From NCBI RefSeq assembly GCF_002072215.1, contig NZ_JXMW01000005.1, positions 62,001-126,000 of the forward strand: DNA of 64,000 nt, read 5' to 3'. The translations under genes and the position numbers were made by a program. Below are positions 49,565 through 58,710 of this stretch, one piece after another. The notes beneath the pieces were generated by a model. The model saw only the letters and a program-made list of their open reading frames with translations, had not been told where the DNA came from and did not search any database. This DNA is from Methanobrevibacter arboriphilus JCM 13429 = DSM 1125. Its GTDB lineage: Archaea > Methanobacteriota > Methanobacteria > Methanobacteriales > Methanobacteriaceae. Every line of letters starts with the position of its first letter. Positions within the stretch are counted from its first letter, which is position 1.

Positions 49565-49785
49565 AAATATTTCATTTATATAATATTTCTATTAATACAT
49601 GTATTATTAATATAATTCTTCCAAATATTTCATTCATATAATATTTCTATTAACATATGTATTATTAATATAATTCTTCCAAATATTTCATTCATATAAT
49701 ATTTCTATTAACATATGTATTATTAATATAATTCTTCCAAATATTTCATTCATATAATATTTCTATTAACATATGTTTTATTAAA
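49565..49785. repeat. 58-bp tandem repeat, four units
   Basis: Units begin AAATATTTCATTCATATAAT at 49565, 49623, 49681 and 49739; the middle two are essentially identical and the last breaks off near 49785. Each contains a short palindrome (AATACATGTATT in the first, ACATATGT in the others). There are no spacers, so this is not a CRISPR. It occupies the presumed promoter region of the zinc-ribbon gene. Confidence 0.92.
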
Positions 49786-49999
49786 TAATAATACACTATA
49801 AAGTAATACATAAAATAATGCAGTATAATAATGCATCACAAATAAATAGATTACAAATAGGAATAATACTAATAGTAATACAATATACTAATAATATTCA
49901 TACTCATATTAATTATATCATATTTTATAATTATTTTATAATATTAATAAGTATATTAATAGTATATTAATAAATATATTAATAATTTTAATAGATATT

Positions 50000-50083
50000 T
50001 TAATAAATATTTTGATAAAGATCTTGATAAAGATCTTGATAAATATTTTAATAAATATCGTGATAAAGATTTTGATAAGTATA
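50000..50083. repeat. 12-bp tandem array downstream of the GMP synthetase ATPase gene
   Basis: Seven 12-bp units of TTGATAAAGATC / TTGATAAATATT type end just before the stop of the gene at 50095. It has the same period as the coding arrays elsewhere in the window. The rest of 49786-50094 is featureless A/T-rich DNA. Confidence 0.88.
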
Positions 50084-50094
50084 TAAATATATAT

Positions 50095-51021
50095 TTATGC
50101 AAACTCGATTGTACTTGGTGGTTTATCACTTATAGATAAAGAAACATGAGTAACTTCAGAAACTTCAGAAGTTATTCTTTTAGATATAGATCTAATAACA
50201 TCCCATGGTAATTCTGGAACATAAGCTGTCATAGCATCTACTGATGCAACCATTCTTAAAACCACTAAATATCCAAAGTCTCTTTGATCGCCTTTTACAC
50301 CAGTAACTTTAGTATCAGTAAGAACTGCAAAATATTGCCATAATTCTTTACCAAGCCCATTTTTTAATATTTCTTCTCTAACAATTGCATCAGCTTTTCT
50401 ACAAATCTCTAATTTTTCCTCTGAAAGCTCACCAACAACCCTAACTGCAAGTCCCGGTCCTGGGAAAGGCTGTCTAAAAACAAGTTCATCTGGAAGATCT
50501 AATTCAAGCCCAATTTCTCTAACCTCATCTTTATATAAATCACGAACAGGTTCAACAACTTTTAAAACCATCCCCCCAGGCAGGGCAAGATTATGATGAG
50601 ATTTAATTTTACCTTCACTTTCAATCCAATCTGGAGCTATTGTTCCTTGAACAAGGAATTTAGCCTTAATTTTCTCAGCTTCTCTTTCAAAAACATCGAT
50701 AAAGACTTTCCCAATAATTTTTCTTTTTTCTTCTGGATCTTCTACTCCATAAAGAGCATTTAAAAACTCATCTTTTGCATCAACATAAACAAAGTTAAGC
50801 CTATTTTCAAAAGTTTTACAAACTTCTTCAACTTCACCTTCACGAAGAAGACCATGATCAACAAAAACAGCTACTAAATTATCGCCAATAGCTTTTTTAA
50901 CTAATACAGAGCATACTGAACTATCTACACCACCAGATAATGCTATAATAGTTTTTTCATTATTAATTTCATTTTTAATATTTTCAATAGATTCCTTTAT
51001 AAATTCAGATGGATTAATCAT
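50095..51021 (-). CDS. guaAB: GMP synthetase, ATP-pyrophosphatase subunit (subunit B)
   Basis: Activates XMP with ATP and aminates it to GMP with ammonia supplied by the separate glutaminase subunit. The 308-residue protein has the PP-loop [12 protein letters not shown] near residue 30, [12 protein letters not shown], and the C-terminal GMP synthetase dimer domain ([20 protein letters not shown] to the end KPPSTIEFA). AGGTG six bases before ATG 51019-51021 fixes the start; the frame opens three codons earlier with GTG. Archaea use split GuaA; the partner is at 52514 with one small gene between. Confidence 0.93.
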   Translation of the reverse strand: MINPSEFIKESIENIKNEINNEKTIIALSGGVDSSVCSVLVKKAIGDNLVAVFVDHGLLREGEVEEVCKTFENRLNFVYVDAKDEFLNALYGVEDPEEKRKIIGKVFIDVFEREAEKIKAKFLVQGTIAPDWIESEGKIKSHHNLALPGGMVLKVVEPVRDLYKDEVREIGLELDLPDELVFRQPFPGPGLAVRVVGELSEEKLEICRKADAIVREEILKNGLGKELWQYFAVLTDTKVTGVKGDQRDFGYLVVLRMVASVDAMTAYVPELPWDVIRSISKRITSEVSEVTHVSLSISDKPPSTIEFA

Positions 51022-51412
51022 TAATGACACCTATGAGTATATAATATTCAAAAATTTTAAAATAATATATAAAAATAAATTTTTATAAAAATATTTAAAA
51101 TATATTCTAAATGTATATTATGAAAACATAATATAAAAATATATTACTAAATGAAAAATAATTTTTTATTAAACAAAAAATACTAAATAAAAATACTAAA
51201 TAAAAAATACTAATAAAAAATACTAAAAATAAAAATAATTTACTATTAAATAAAAAATCCTGTATTAAATATTTTAAATAATGTATCTCCTAAATAAAAT
51301 ATTTTCTAAATAAAATATTTCATAAACAGAATACATTATAAATGAAATATTTCCTAAATGAAATATCTTATAAATAAAATATTAGAAATCAATAAAATAA
51401 TCATTAAAAAGA
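51022..51412. other. Intergenic region between guaAB and microprotein gene 1
   Basis: A/T-rich without a gene; imperfect AAATAAAAAATACTA repeats at about 51165-51240 and TAAATAAAATATTTC repeats at 51290-51380. It probably contains the guaAB promoter at its left end. Confidence 0.4.
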
Positions 51413-51420
51413 TTTATATT
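51413..51420 (+). promoter_or_regulatory. TATA box of microprotein gene 1
   Basis: TTTATATT centred 26.5 bases upstream of the ATG at 51443 and with no ribosome-binding site between, so the transcript would begin at the start codon. Confidence 0.5.
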
Positions 51421-51442
51421 ATTTAATAACCTATTTTTATAT

Positions 51443-51580
51443 ATGATTACAATAGAAAACATATTAGTTATTTTAGTTTGTCTTTTTTTAGCATATGTTA
51501 CATATAAAGTACTAAGATGGTTAGCTCCAGTGATAATTGTTATTTTATTAGCATATTTAATATATGTATTTTTATTTTAA
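51443..51580 (+). CDS. Two-helix membrane microprotein 1 (45 residues)
   Basis: A 45-residue hydrophobic protein: a short N terminus (MITIEN), helix 1 (ILVILVCLFLAYVTYKVL), a turn RWLAP and helix 2 (VIIVILLAYLIYVFLF). I do not recognise a family. It is antisense to the surrounding GMP synthetase genes, has a TATA box at the leaderless distance, and is followed by a hairpin with a T-rich tail. A second gene of the same design lies at 53532, which supports its reality. Function is unknown. Confidence 0.6.
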   Translation: MITIENILVILVCLFLAYVTYKVLRWLAPVIIVILLAYLIYVFLF

Positions 51581-51627
51581 AATTATGAGTTAAAATTAGT
51601 TTGATTTCAAATTAATAAGATAATAGG

Positions 51628-51657
51628 ATCAAGTCTTGATTTTAATTATTTTAATTG
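51628..51657 (+). terminator. Terminator of microprotein gene 1
   Basis: ATCAAGTCTTGAT is a perfect 6-bp inverted repeat around one base (51628-51640), followed by TTTTAATTATTTTAATT. It lies 48 bases after the microprotein stop codon. Confidence 0.5.
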
Positions 51658-51868
51658 TTAATAATATAAAAAATAGACAATTAGATATATAAATCATTAA
51701 TAAATTAGTAATGAATTAGTAATAAATTATTAATGAATTATTAAATTAGTAAAATAACTATAATATGAATATAAAAATATATAATAAAAATACATTACTA
51801 TATAAATACTATATAACTAGCTATGAATACATAAAGTAGCTAATCTTACATATAATTTATTCTAAAAA

Positions 51869-52129
51869 TTATTCTTTATCTTCAGAAGGTTCAAAATCTT
51901 CAATAACTTTCTTTATAGCTATTTCAAGACTATCATCTCTTCCAAGTTCTAAAGCTTCAATCATATCTTCATATTTAATAAATTTTTCTATTTTAACTGC
52001 CTTTTCACCGATTCCAGAAATTCTAAAATTTTCTTCAGAATCTCCTATTATGATGGACAAACCTTCTCTTTTGATTTCTTGTTTATAATCTACTGCTTTA
52101 TTTTTTAATTCTTCAACATTATCGATCAT
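51869..52129 (-). CDS. Unknown 86-residue protein between the GMP synthetase subunit genes
   Basis: Soluble, acidic protein of 86 residues (start MIDNVEELKNKAVDYKQEIK; middle LSIIIGDSEENFRISG; end FEPSEDKE). Predicted as a helix, two or three strands, then helices. I do not recognise a family. GAGGT seven bases before the ATG makes it a convincing gene. It lies between the ATPase and glutaminase subunits of GMP synthetase, all on the minus strand, but 384 bp from the upstream gene. An accessory role in the split enzyme is possible but unproven. Confidence 0.65.
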   Translation of the reverse strand: MIDNVEELKNKAVDYKQEIKREGLSIIIGDSEENFRISGIGEKAVKIEKFIKYEDMIEALELGRDDSLEIAIKKVIEDFEPSEDKE

Positions 52130-52513
52130 TGTTATACCTCTGCTATATATCCAATTAAGGATAATAGATTAAATATTATTAAATTGTATTAAATAATAGT
52201 ATTAAATAATAATATTAAATAATAGACAATAATAATTATTACTAATAATATAAATATTACTAATAATATAAAATTTAATACTATAAATTAATATAAATAG
52301 ACTAATATATACTATTATTAGTAAATTAAATTATTATTAGTAAATTAATATATAATATTACTATTTAGGATTATATAATATTAATATATAATATTTTGAT
52401 TATCATTTTATTTAATTATATATTATCAAATAATCTAATACTTTATGTTTATAATAACATTAGATTATAAAATGTATTATTAAAAATAATAATATTAAAT
52501 TATTGAAAATTTA
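52130..52513. other. Intergenic region with ATTATTAGTAAATTA repeats
   Basis: 384 bp, nearly A/T-only. AATAGTATTAAATAATA and ATTATTAGTAAATTA elements recur (52170-52350). No gene or clear signal. Confidence 0.5.
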
Positions 52514-53086
52514 TTACAAATTATTTTCACATATTTTAAGGAAATTTTTAAATATAATTTCTCCTTCAGGAGTGTGATGAACCTCAGGATGAAATTGAAT
52601 ACCATAAATATCTTTTTTTTCATGCTTCATAGCTTCAATATCACATATAGAAGACTTAGCTAATGTTTTAAAATTCTTTGGTAAGGTTTTAACTTCATCT
52701 TTATGAGAAGTCCAAACTTTCATAGGTGATGAAACTCCTTTAAAAAGCTTATTTTCATCTAATATATCTATATCAATTTGAGCATAGCTTTCTGTTGAAG
52801 AACTTGAAACCTCTCCTCCAAATGATTTAGCTATTAACTGATGACCTAAACATATTCCTAAAATAGGGACACCAATATCATCGATGTTATTAATATATTC
52901 TAAACTATTTTCTGATTCCTCAATAGATGGACCTCCTCCAAATATCAAACCCATAGGTTCTTTTTCCTTAATTTCATCTATTGAAAGATTATTTGGAATT
53001 AGTTCATAAGGAATGTTTAAATATCTTAAACTTCTGCCAATTCTATGATTATATTGGCCTTTGTTGTTAATAATTAAAATTTTCAT
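52514..53086 (-). CDS. guaAA: GMP synthetase, glutamine amidotransferase subunit (subunit A)
   Basis: Class I glutaminase of 190 residues that makes ammonia for GMP synthesis. The catalytic Cys is in [17 protein letters not shown] (about residues 75-91), and the His-x-Glu of the triad is in [16 protein letters not shown] (about 161-176). Length equals that of other archaeal stand-alone subunits. Only a weak GAGTAA precedes the ATG; a TTTTAAAA about 26 bases upstream suggests a leaderless transcript. It partners with the ATPase subunit at 50095. Confidence 0.92.
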   Translation of the reverse strand: MKILIINNKGQYNHRIGRSLRYLNIPYELIPNNLSIDEIKEKEPMGLIFGGGPSIEESENSLEYINNIDDIGVPILGICLGHQLIAKSFGGEVSSSSTESYAQIDIDILDENKLFKGVSSPMKVWTSHKDEVKTLPKNFKTLAKSSICDIEAMKHEKKDIYGIQFHPEVHHTPEGEIIFKNFLKICENNL

Positions 53087-53499
53087 GTTTTTACTCTTTA
53101 AATATTATTTTAAAAGTATTTGATAGTGTTTTATTAAATATACATATTAATCAAAGAATAAGTATCAACCCAAAATTAATAATTATAAATAATATGATTA
53201 ACAATTATTAATTAATTTTATCATAACATTAATATTATGATATTGATTATTATATATTTAATGCATTACACTAAAATTAATTCATTATATAATATTAATT
53301 ATACAGTAATTAATTACATTATATAACATTAATTATACAGTAATTAATTACATCATATGATAATTAATTACATCATAATACTAAAATCAATCATACAATA
53401 TTTTATAGAATTAATAGTTTATATTATTATAGAATTGATTATATTTAATTCTTAATGATTATTATAATAAATTTCTTAAACTCTATTAAATTCAAATTA
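53087..53499. other. Intergenic region upstream of guaAA
   Basis: No gene. TTAATTATACAGTAATTAATTACAT-like elements repeat about every 35-40 bp between 53270 and 53385. Promoters of guaAA (minus) and microprotein gene 2 (plus) lie at its two ends. Confidence 0.5.
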
Positions 53500-53507
53500 T
53501 TTATATA
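53500..53507 (+). promoter_or_regulatory. TATA box of microprotein gene 2
   Basis: TTTATATA centred about 28 bases upstream of the ATG at 53532, with no ribosome-binding site, as for microprotein gene 1. Confidence 0.5.
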
Positions 53508-53531
53508 CTACTTTTTATAAATAAAATATGC

Positions 53532-53699
53532 ATGGAACTTCAAGATTTAATATATATGATAGTGGCTGTTCTAATTGGAGCTTTAGTTGTTTATATATTT
53601 TTATGGATAATACCAATACTTTTACCAATTATAATAGTTTTAATAATAGCTTTCTTAATATACAGCTATTTTAAATCTAACCAATACAAAAAGTATTAG
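53532..53699 (+). CDS. Two-helix membrane microprotein 2 (55 residues)
   Basis: A 55-residue hydrophobic protein: MELQDLIYM, helix 1 (IVAVLIGALVVYIFLW), a proline turn (IIPILLP), helix 2 (IIIVLIIAFLIYSYF) and a basic end (KSNQYKKY). Layout, the W-x-x-P turn and the LIY near the end of helix 2 match microprotein 1, so the two may be paralogues. It has its own TATA box and is followed by strong T-runs. It is antisense to guaAA and the thioredoxin reductase gene. The family is not recognised. Confidence 0.6.
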   Translation: MELQDLIYMIVAVLIGALVVYIFLWIIPILLPIIIVLIIAFLIYSYFKSNQYKKY

Positions 53700-53790
53700 G
53701 ATTAATATATTTAATAATTCTTTTAATTCTTTTAATTCTTTTAATTTTTTTTAATTTTTTAATTTTTAAATAATTTTTAAAATAAATTAA
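53700..53790 (+). terminator. T-run terminator of microprotein gene 2
   Basis: Three AATTCTTTT units followed by runs of 8, 6 and 5 T on the plus strand (about 53716-53780), directly after the microprotein stop. This is the form expected of archaeal factor-independent termination. Confidence 0.55.
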
Positions 53791-53894
53791 TATAATCAAC
53801 ATAAATTGAAATAGGTTAATAATTATTATATTATTATAATACAGTCTTTTACTTAATCATTTTTAATCTATTAATCCTCAAAAATCTTCTATTT

Positions 53895-54824
53895 TTAATT
53901 TATATCTCTATTATTAGTGTGTTCAAGCCCTTGATAAGCATAAGTGGCAGCTACTGCACCTTCACCACAAGCAACAACCCATTGCTTTACACCACCAGTC
54001 ACATCACCAATAGCATAAACATTATCAACATTGGTCTTTTGGGTTTTATCAACAATTATATGATTATATTTATCAACATTTACAGCTAATTCTTTAGCTA
54101 ATTCGCTTGAAGGGGTATCTCCAATAGCTATAAAAATTCCTTGGACTTTTAATTCTTCTTTAGAACCATCTTTTTTATTTGATAAAACTACAGACTCAAC
54201 CATTTGATTACCTTTTATTTCTTCAACAACAGAATCCCAAATAACAGGTATCTGTTTTTCATCAATCTTATCTTGAAGATATTTTTCAGCTCTAAATTTA
54301 TCACGTCTATGAACAATTGTAACATTACACCCAACATTATGTAAGAATATAGCTTCCTGAAGAGCACTATTTCCCCCACCAATCATCAAAATATCTTTAT
54401 CTTTATAGAGTAATCCATCACAAGTAGCACAGTAAGAAACACCAAGACCTTTAAATTCATCTTCACCATGAACACCTAATTTTCTATGAGTAGCTCCAGT
54501 TGCTAAAATAAGTGATTTAGCTTGATATTCAGTTTCAGAAGTTTTAATCATAAATCCATTATTAATTTTTTCTATAGACTCAACATTCTCCATTTCATTA
54601 ATAGCTACATTTTTTTCAGTCTGTTTTTTCATTTTAGCTATTAAACTCATACCTGCTATTAGTTCAAAACCTGGATAATTTTCCATTGAAGGAACCATTA
54701 GTCCTGCACCACCTACAAGACCTTTATCTAATAATAAAGTTTTTGTTCCTTGTCTTCCAGCATATAATCCTGCTGTTAATCCTCCAGGACCTGCACCAAT
54801 GATTATAATATCATATTTTTCCAT
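53895..54824 (-). CDS. trxB: Thioredoxin reductase (thioredoxin-disulfide reductase family)
   Basis: Flavoprotein of 309 residues that reduces thioredoxin or a similar dithiol protein. It has the FAD motif IIGAGPGGLTAGLYAGRQG (residues 8-26), the redox-active CATCDG (about 132-137), the nucleotide motif GGGNSALQEA and the C-terminal AIGDVTGG FAD site. The nucleotide-binding region has HRRDKFRAEK, as in NADPH-type enzymes; in methanogens some relatives use F420H2 instead. AGGATAAA directly precedes the ATG. No thioredoxin gene is adjacent. Confidence 0.92.
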   Translation of the reverse strand: MEKYDIIIIGAGPGGLTAGLYAGRQGTKTLLLDKGLVGGAGLMVPSMENYPGFELIAGMSLIAKMKKQTEKNVAINEMENVESIEKINNGFMIKTSETEYQAKSLILATGATHRKLGVHGEDEFKGLGVSYCATCDGLLYKDKDILMIGGGNSALQEAIFLHNVGCNVTIVHRRDKFRAEKYLQDKIDEKQIPVIWDSVVEEIKGNQMVESVVLSNKKDGSKEELKVQGIFIAIGDTPSSELAKELAVNVDKYNHIIVDKTQKTNVDNVYAIGDVTGGVKQWVVACGEGAVAATYAYQGLEHTNNRDIN

Positions 54825-54904
54825 TTTATCCTAAACCCCATATTTAATATTTTTATAAAGCATATAAGTTTAATAAATATCATTAATAACAATAATGAAC
54901 AATA

Positions 54905-55045
54905 ATACAAATATTACAAATGATAATAATAATATAAGTATTATAGATAATAATACAAATATTATAAATAATAATATAAATATTACAAATGATAATAATA
55001 ATATAAGTATTATCGATAATAATACAAATATTATAGATATTAATA
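54905..55045. repeat. 69-bp tandem repeat of AAT-rich DNA
   Basis: Two nearly identical 69-bp units (starting ATATTACAAATGATAATAAT at 54911 and 54980) lie in an AAT-rich tract that runs to about 55115. A plus-strand frame through it would encode only Asn, Ile, Asp and Thr; I do not call it a gene. It fills the gap 54825-55192 between trxB and gatE. Confidence 0.8.
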
Positions 55046-55192
55046 TTATAAATATTATTAATAATATAGATATTGATAATAATAGTATAAATATTAATAA
55101 TAATACTATAAACTTTATAGTAATATTTTATTATACTATAGTCTCTTAATTCTCTTGAATTATATAATAATATTTTAATTATATAATTTAAA

Positions 55193-57094
55193 TTAAATTA
55201 ATTTTTCTATCTCATTTTTAAGAAGTTTATTTACAAGTTTTCCATCAGCTTTTCCTTTAAGTTTTCCCATAGCCATTCCCATCAATGGACCCATAGCACC
55301 CATTTTTCTTTCTTCAACCATAGAACTATTTTTAGCCACTACATCTGCGATAATGTTCAAAACTTCATTTTCATCAAGAACTAAAAGGTTATTATTTTTA
55401 GCTATTTCTTCTGGATCTAAAGTAGGGTTTTCAGATATTGCAATAATAATCTTATTTATAGCATCTTTAGATATTTTTGAATCAGCAAGAAGATTAAAAA
55501 TAGATATTAATGATTCATTATTAACATTTGAAACATTATATCCTTCTCTTTTTATTTCCCTCAAATCATAAGCTAAAACAGAGGCTATAGTTGTAGAATC
55601 AATATTAGAACCTTCAATTTTTGAAACAATATATTCAAAGTCATCAGCCCTTAATCTTCTAACTAGCTGATTAGCTAAGTCATCACTTAAGCTATATTCT
55701 TTTATAATTCTCTCTTTTTTCACATCAGGAAGTTCTGGTAAATTATTTTTAATATTTTCTATAGAATCTTCTTCAATTTTAAACAAAGGAATGTCAGTTT
55801 CTAAATACATCCTACTAGAAGTAGGAAGAGGTCTCATATATTCAGTATTTCCATCATCAAGAGATTTTCTAGTTTCTTCAATAACACCTTCAAATGCCAT
55901 ATTTGCTCGTCTTATAACCTCTTCTAATGCAGAAATAGCAATTTCCTCATTATGAGCAACTATAATTATTGCATCATCATCATCCACATTTAAATGACTT
56001 TTCATGGATTCAACTTCTTCTGCAGTTATACCATAAGCAGGAAGCTCATCAGTGTGAAAAATACCAGAAACCCCTCTTTTTTTAGCATAACTAGCAATCT
56101 CAGTTCCAAATCTTCGCCCTTCTTGAACTTCTTCACCAATTAAACCAGCAAAACCCTTTAAAACAATACCTTTCACAGATTCTGCTCTAGAAATAATCTT
56201 TGAAGAACTATTTTTAAAAATAATGTTTAAATCATGAATTTCATCAAGAACCTTTGCATTTCGCTTTTGAAGTTCCTCTTTAATTTCAATAAGTTTCAAT
56301 TGTCTTTGAACTTCATTTTCAACAATTTTAGGCATTAAATCAAGGTTTTGAACACCTTTTATTTCACAACGAGCCCCTTTAGCTATTGAGATATTTAAAT
56401 CCTGTCTTATAGTTCCAAGTCCTCTTTTAACATTAGTACTTCTTAAAACTTGACCTAAAGCATAAGCTACTTCTTTCACCTGTTCAGGATGATATATTGA
56501 AGGATCAGTAGTGATTTCAACAAGTGGAATTCCTAACCTATCAAGTCTAAAATGAGTGTAATCCTCAGCAGAAGTACTTTGATTATTTTTAATATCAATA
56601 GCAATTCTTTTAGAAGCATCTTCTTCTAAACAAAGATTTTCAATAGTTACCTTACCATGAGGAGTATCAAGGTATCCAGTAGTAGCTACAAGTCCAGTAC
56701 GTTGAAATCCACCAGTATTACTTCCATCAATAACCTGTTTCCTCATTGTATGAAATTCATCCACAATTTGCATGTTTAAAAGAGTAGCTATGACCATAGA
56801 AAGTTCTAAAGCTTCCTGATTTAAACTATGAGGAGGTTCATCATCTGTTTCAACAAGACATGTATGATAATAATAAGCTTCATAATTAAATTTCATCTTC
56901 CTAAAAGATTCTTGAAGAGCAGCCCTATCGATTTGACCTAGTTCACTTTGAGTAGGTCTTAAATTTCTTTTTATTTCCTCATCAAACATTTCATCTACAA
57001 GTTCAGTTGCACAAGGACAAAACAATTTACTCTTTGTATTCAACTGTTGATGAATCTCTAATCCCATTCTAAGACCTAATTCACTCCAATCCAT
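55193..57094 (-). CDS. gatE: Glutamyl-tRNA(Gln) amidotransferase subunit E
   Basis: With GatD converts Glu-tRNA(Gln) to Gln-tRNA(Gln); archaea with this pair lack direct glutaminyl-tRNA synthesis. The protein has 633 residues from the chosen start. Seen are the GatB/E kinase-like cradle ([20 protein letters not shown], then EDDxSKRIA-type motif [10 protein letters not shown]), an inserted GAD domain (about 290-400) specific to GatE, and a C-terminal YqeY-like tail domain ([20 protein letters not shown]). ATG 57092-57094 has GTGAT upstream and is preferred to the frame start at 57124. The gatD gene lies 187 bp upstream. Confidence 0.94.
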   Translation of the reverse strand: MDWSELGLRMGLEIHQQLNTKSKLFCPCATELVDEMFDEEIKRNLRPTQSELGQIDRAALQESFRKMKFNYEAYYYHTCLVETDDEPPHSLNQEALELSMVIATLLNMQIVDEFHTMRKQVIDGSNTGGFQRTGLVATTGYLDTPHGKVTIENLCLEEDASKRIAIDIKNNQSTSAEDYTHFRLDRLGIPLVEITTDPSIYHPEQVKEVAYALGQVLRSTNVKRGLGTIRQDLNISIAKGARCEIKGVQNLDLMPKIVENEVQRQLKLIEIKEELQKRNAKVLDEIHDLNIIFKNSSSKIISRAESVKGIVLKGFAGLIGEEVQEGRRFGTEIASYAKKRGVSGIFHTDELPAYGITAEEVESMKSHLNVDDDDAIIIVAHNEEIAISALEEVIRRANMAFEGVIEETRKSLDDGNTEYMRPLPTSSRMYLETDIPLFKIEEDSIENIKNNLPELPDVKKERIIKEYSLSDDLANQLVRRLRADDFEYIVSKIEGSNIDSTTIASVLAYDLREIKREGYNVSNVNNESLISIFNLLADSKISKDAINKIIIAISENPTLDPEEIAKNNNLLVLDENEVLNIIADVVAKNSSMVEERKMGAMGPLMGMAMGKLKGKADGKLVNKLLKNEIEKLI

Positions 57095-57281
57095 AAAATC
57101 ACATAACCATAAATAATTAAACAATCACAATAGCTAAAACATAGCTATAATATTTTTAAATAAGATTTAAATAAATACAAGATAATTAAATTAAAAAATA
57201 TTTTATAATTAAACTAATAAGTATCTTATAATTAAAATAATATTAAACTAATAAATATTTTATATAATAAATATTTTATAA

Positions 57282-58595
57282 TTAATTTAAAAAGTATTTT
57301 AAAGAAGATTTTTCAGATAATTCTCCAGCAATATTAGTTTCCATAATATTTTTAACCTCATCAAATTTATCATTTTGACCTAAAGCCCAACAAAGTTTAA
57401 CATAAGCAACTTCAGGAGTCATATCTCCACCAGATATAACATTAGCATTAATTAATTTTCTTCCAGTACTATAAACATTCATATTTACTTTACCATATAA
57501 ACACTGAGAAGTCATAATAATAGGAATATTCTCATCATTTGCTCTTTTAATCGAATCAAGCATATAATCTGGAACATGACCAAGGCCAGTTCCTTCAATA
57601 ACTAAGCCTTTAAACCCTTTATCAATATGATAATCAATTAGTTCATTTTGAATTCCTGGAAAACTTTTTATAATTGCTATTTTAGACTCTAGATTATCTC
57701 TTAAAGTTAAATCTTTAGAACCTCTTTTATTATAATCAACATTTGGATTTATATTAAATATTTTAGAATCTTTTAACCTAGCTATAGGCTCAGAATTAAT
57801 ACTTCTAAAAGTGTCTCTTCTACTTGTATGCATCTTACGAACTTTTGTTCCTTTATGTAAGCAACAATAACCATCATCCAAACCTTCATGCATACAAACA
57901 GTAACATCAGCAATTTCGGATTTAGCAGCACCTATAGAATTAAATAAATTTAGATAAGCATCAGTAGAAGGCCTATCAGAACTTCTTTGAGCACCTGTAA
58001 CAACAATAGGAACAGGTGTTTCCAAAATAAAACTAAGAGCTGCTGAAGTATAATGCATAGTATCAGTTCCATGAGCTACAACTACACCATCAACACCATC
58101 AGAAATTTCATTAGCTATAGAATTCGCTGCTTCTACCCAATATTCAGGCTTCATATTCTCACTTAAAATATTATAAAGAGCTTTTACTTTATAATTAGCA
58201 ATATCCAGAAGTTCAGGATTAGCTCGAAGCAAATCATCAGCAGTAAAAGCTGGATGAACTGCTCCTGTTTTATAATCTATCACAGAAGAAACAGTACCCC
58301 CAGTAGAGATTATGGATATATCCATCTTATTAATATCTTCTTCAATCTCGAATGGGTCAAATTGAATTTTAGGTTCTTCACCTTTTTTTATTAACTCAAT
58401 TTTAGCATCCGAAATATTAACTCCTAAATTATATCCACTATCAAGTTTTAAAACAATATATCCATCATCAGAATCTTCAGACCTATCAAGCAACATACCT
58501 TCATATAAAACTTTATTTTTCTCAACTTTAACGGTATCTCCAATAGAAACATTAGCAGAATCTAAAAAACTTTTAGCTAATTTTTTATAAGACAT
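57282..58595 (-). CDS. gatD: Glutamyl-tRNA(Gln) amidotransferase subunit D
   Basis: Glutaminase subunit of the archaeal GatDE complex, 437 residues. After an N-terminal beta-barrel domain (1-80), the asparaginase-type catalytic domain has the first threonine in [20 protein letters not shown] and the second in [18 protein letters not shown], then [25 protein letters not shown] precedes the ATG. It is transcribed just ahead of gatE on the same strand. Confidence 0.95.
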   Translation of the reverse strand: MSYKKLAKSFLDSANVSIGDTVKVEKNKVLYEGMLLDRSEDSDDGYIVLKLDSGYNLGVNISDAKIELIKKGEEPKIQFDPFEIEEDINKMDISIISTGGTVSSVIDYKTGAVHPAFTADDLLRANPELLDIANYKVKALYNILSENMKPEYWVEAANSIANEISDGVDGVVVAHGTDTMHYTSAALSFILETPVPIVVTGAQRSSDRPSTDAYLNLFNSIGAAKSEIADVTVCMHEGLDDGYCCLHKGTKVRKMHTSRRDTFRSINSEPIARLKDSKIFNINPNVDYNKRGSKDLTLRDNLESKIAIIKSFPGIQNELIDYHIDKGFKGLVIEGTGLGHVPDYMLDSIKRANDENIPIIMTSQCLYGKVNMNVYSTGRKLINANVISGGDMTPEVAYVKLCWALGQNDKFDEVKNIMETNIAGELSEKSSLKYFLN

Positions 58596-58710
58596 TTAAT
58601 CACTCTAAATAATACTTTTAAATATAATAATATAAACAATTAATTAAAAACTATTAATAATCAATCAAACTATTAACAATCCCCATTAAATTATTAATAA
58701 TCAATCCAAA

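Noticed and set aside
49565-49785. CRISPR array at the 58-bp repeat
   Set aside because: The whole 58-bp period is conserved, so no variable spacer exists.
54895-55149. 84-residue Asn/Ile-rich plus-strand protein
   Set aside because: It is a translation of AAT-rich tandem repeats with no ribosome-binding site or promoter.
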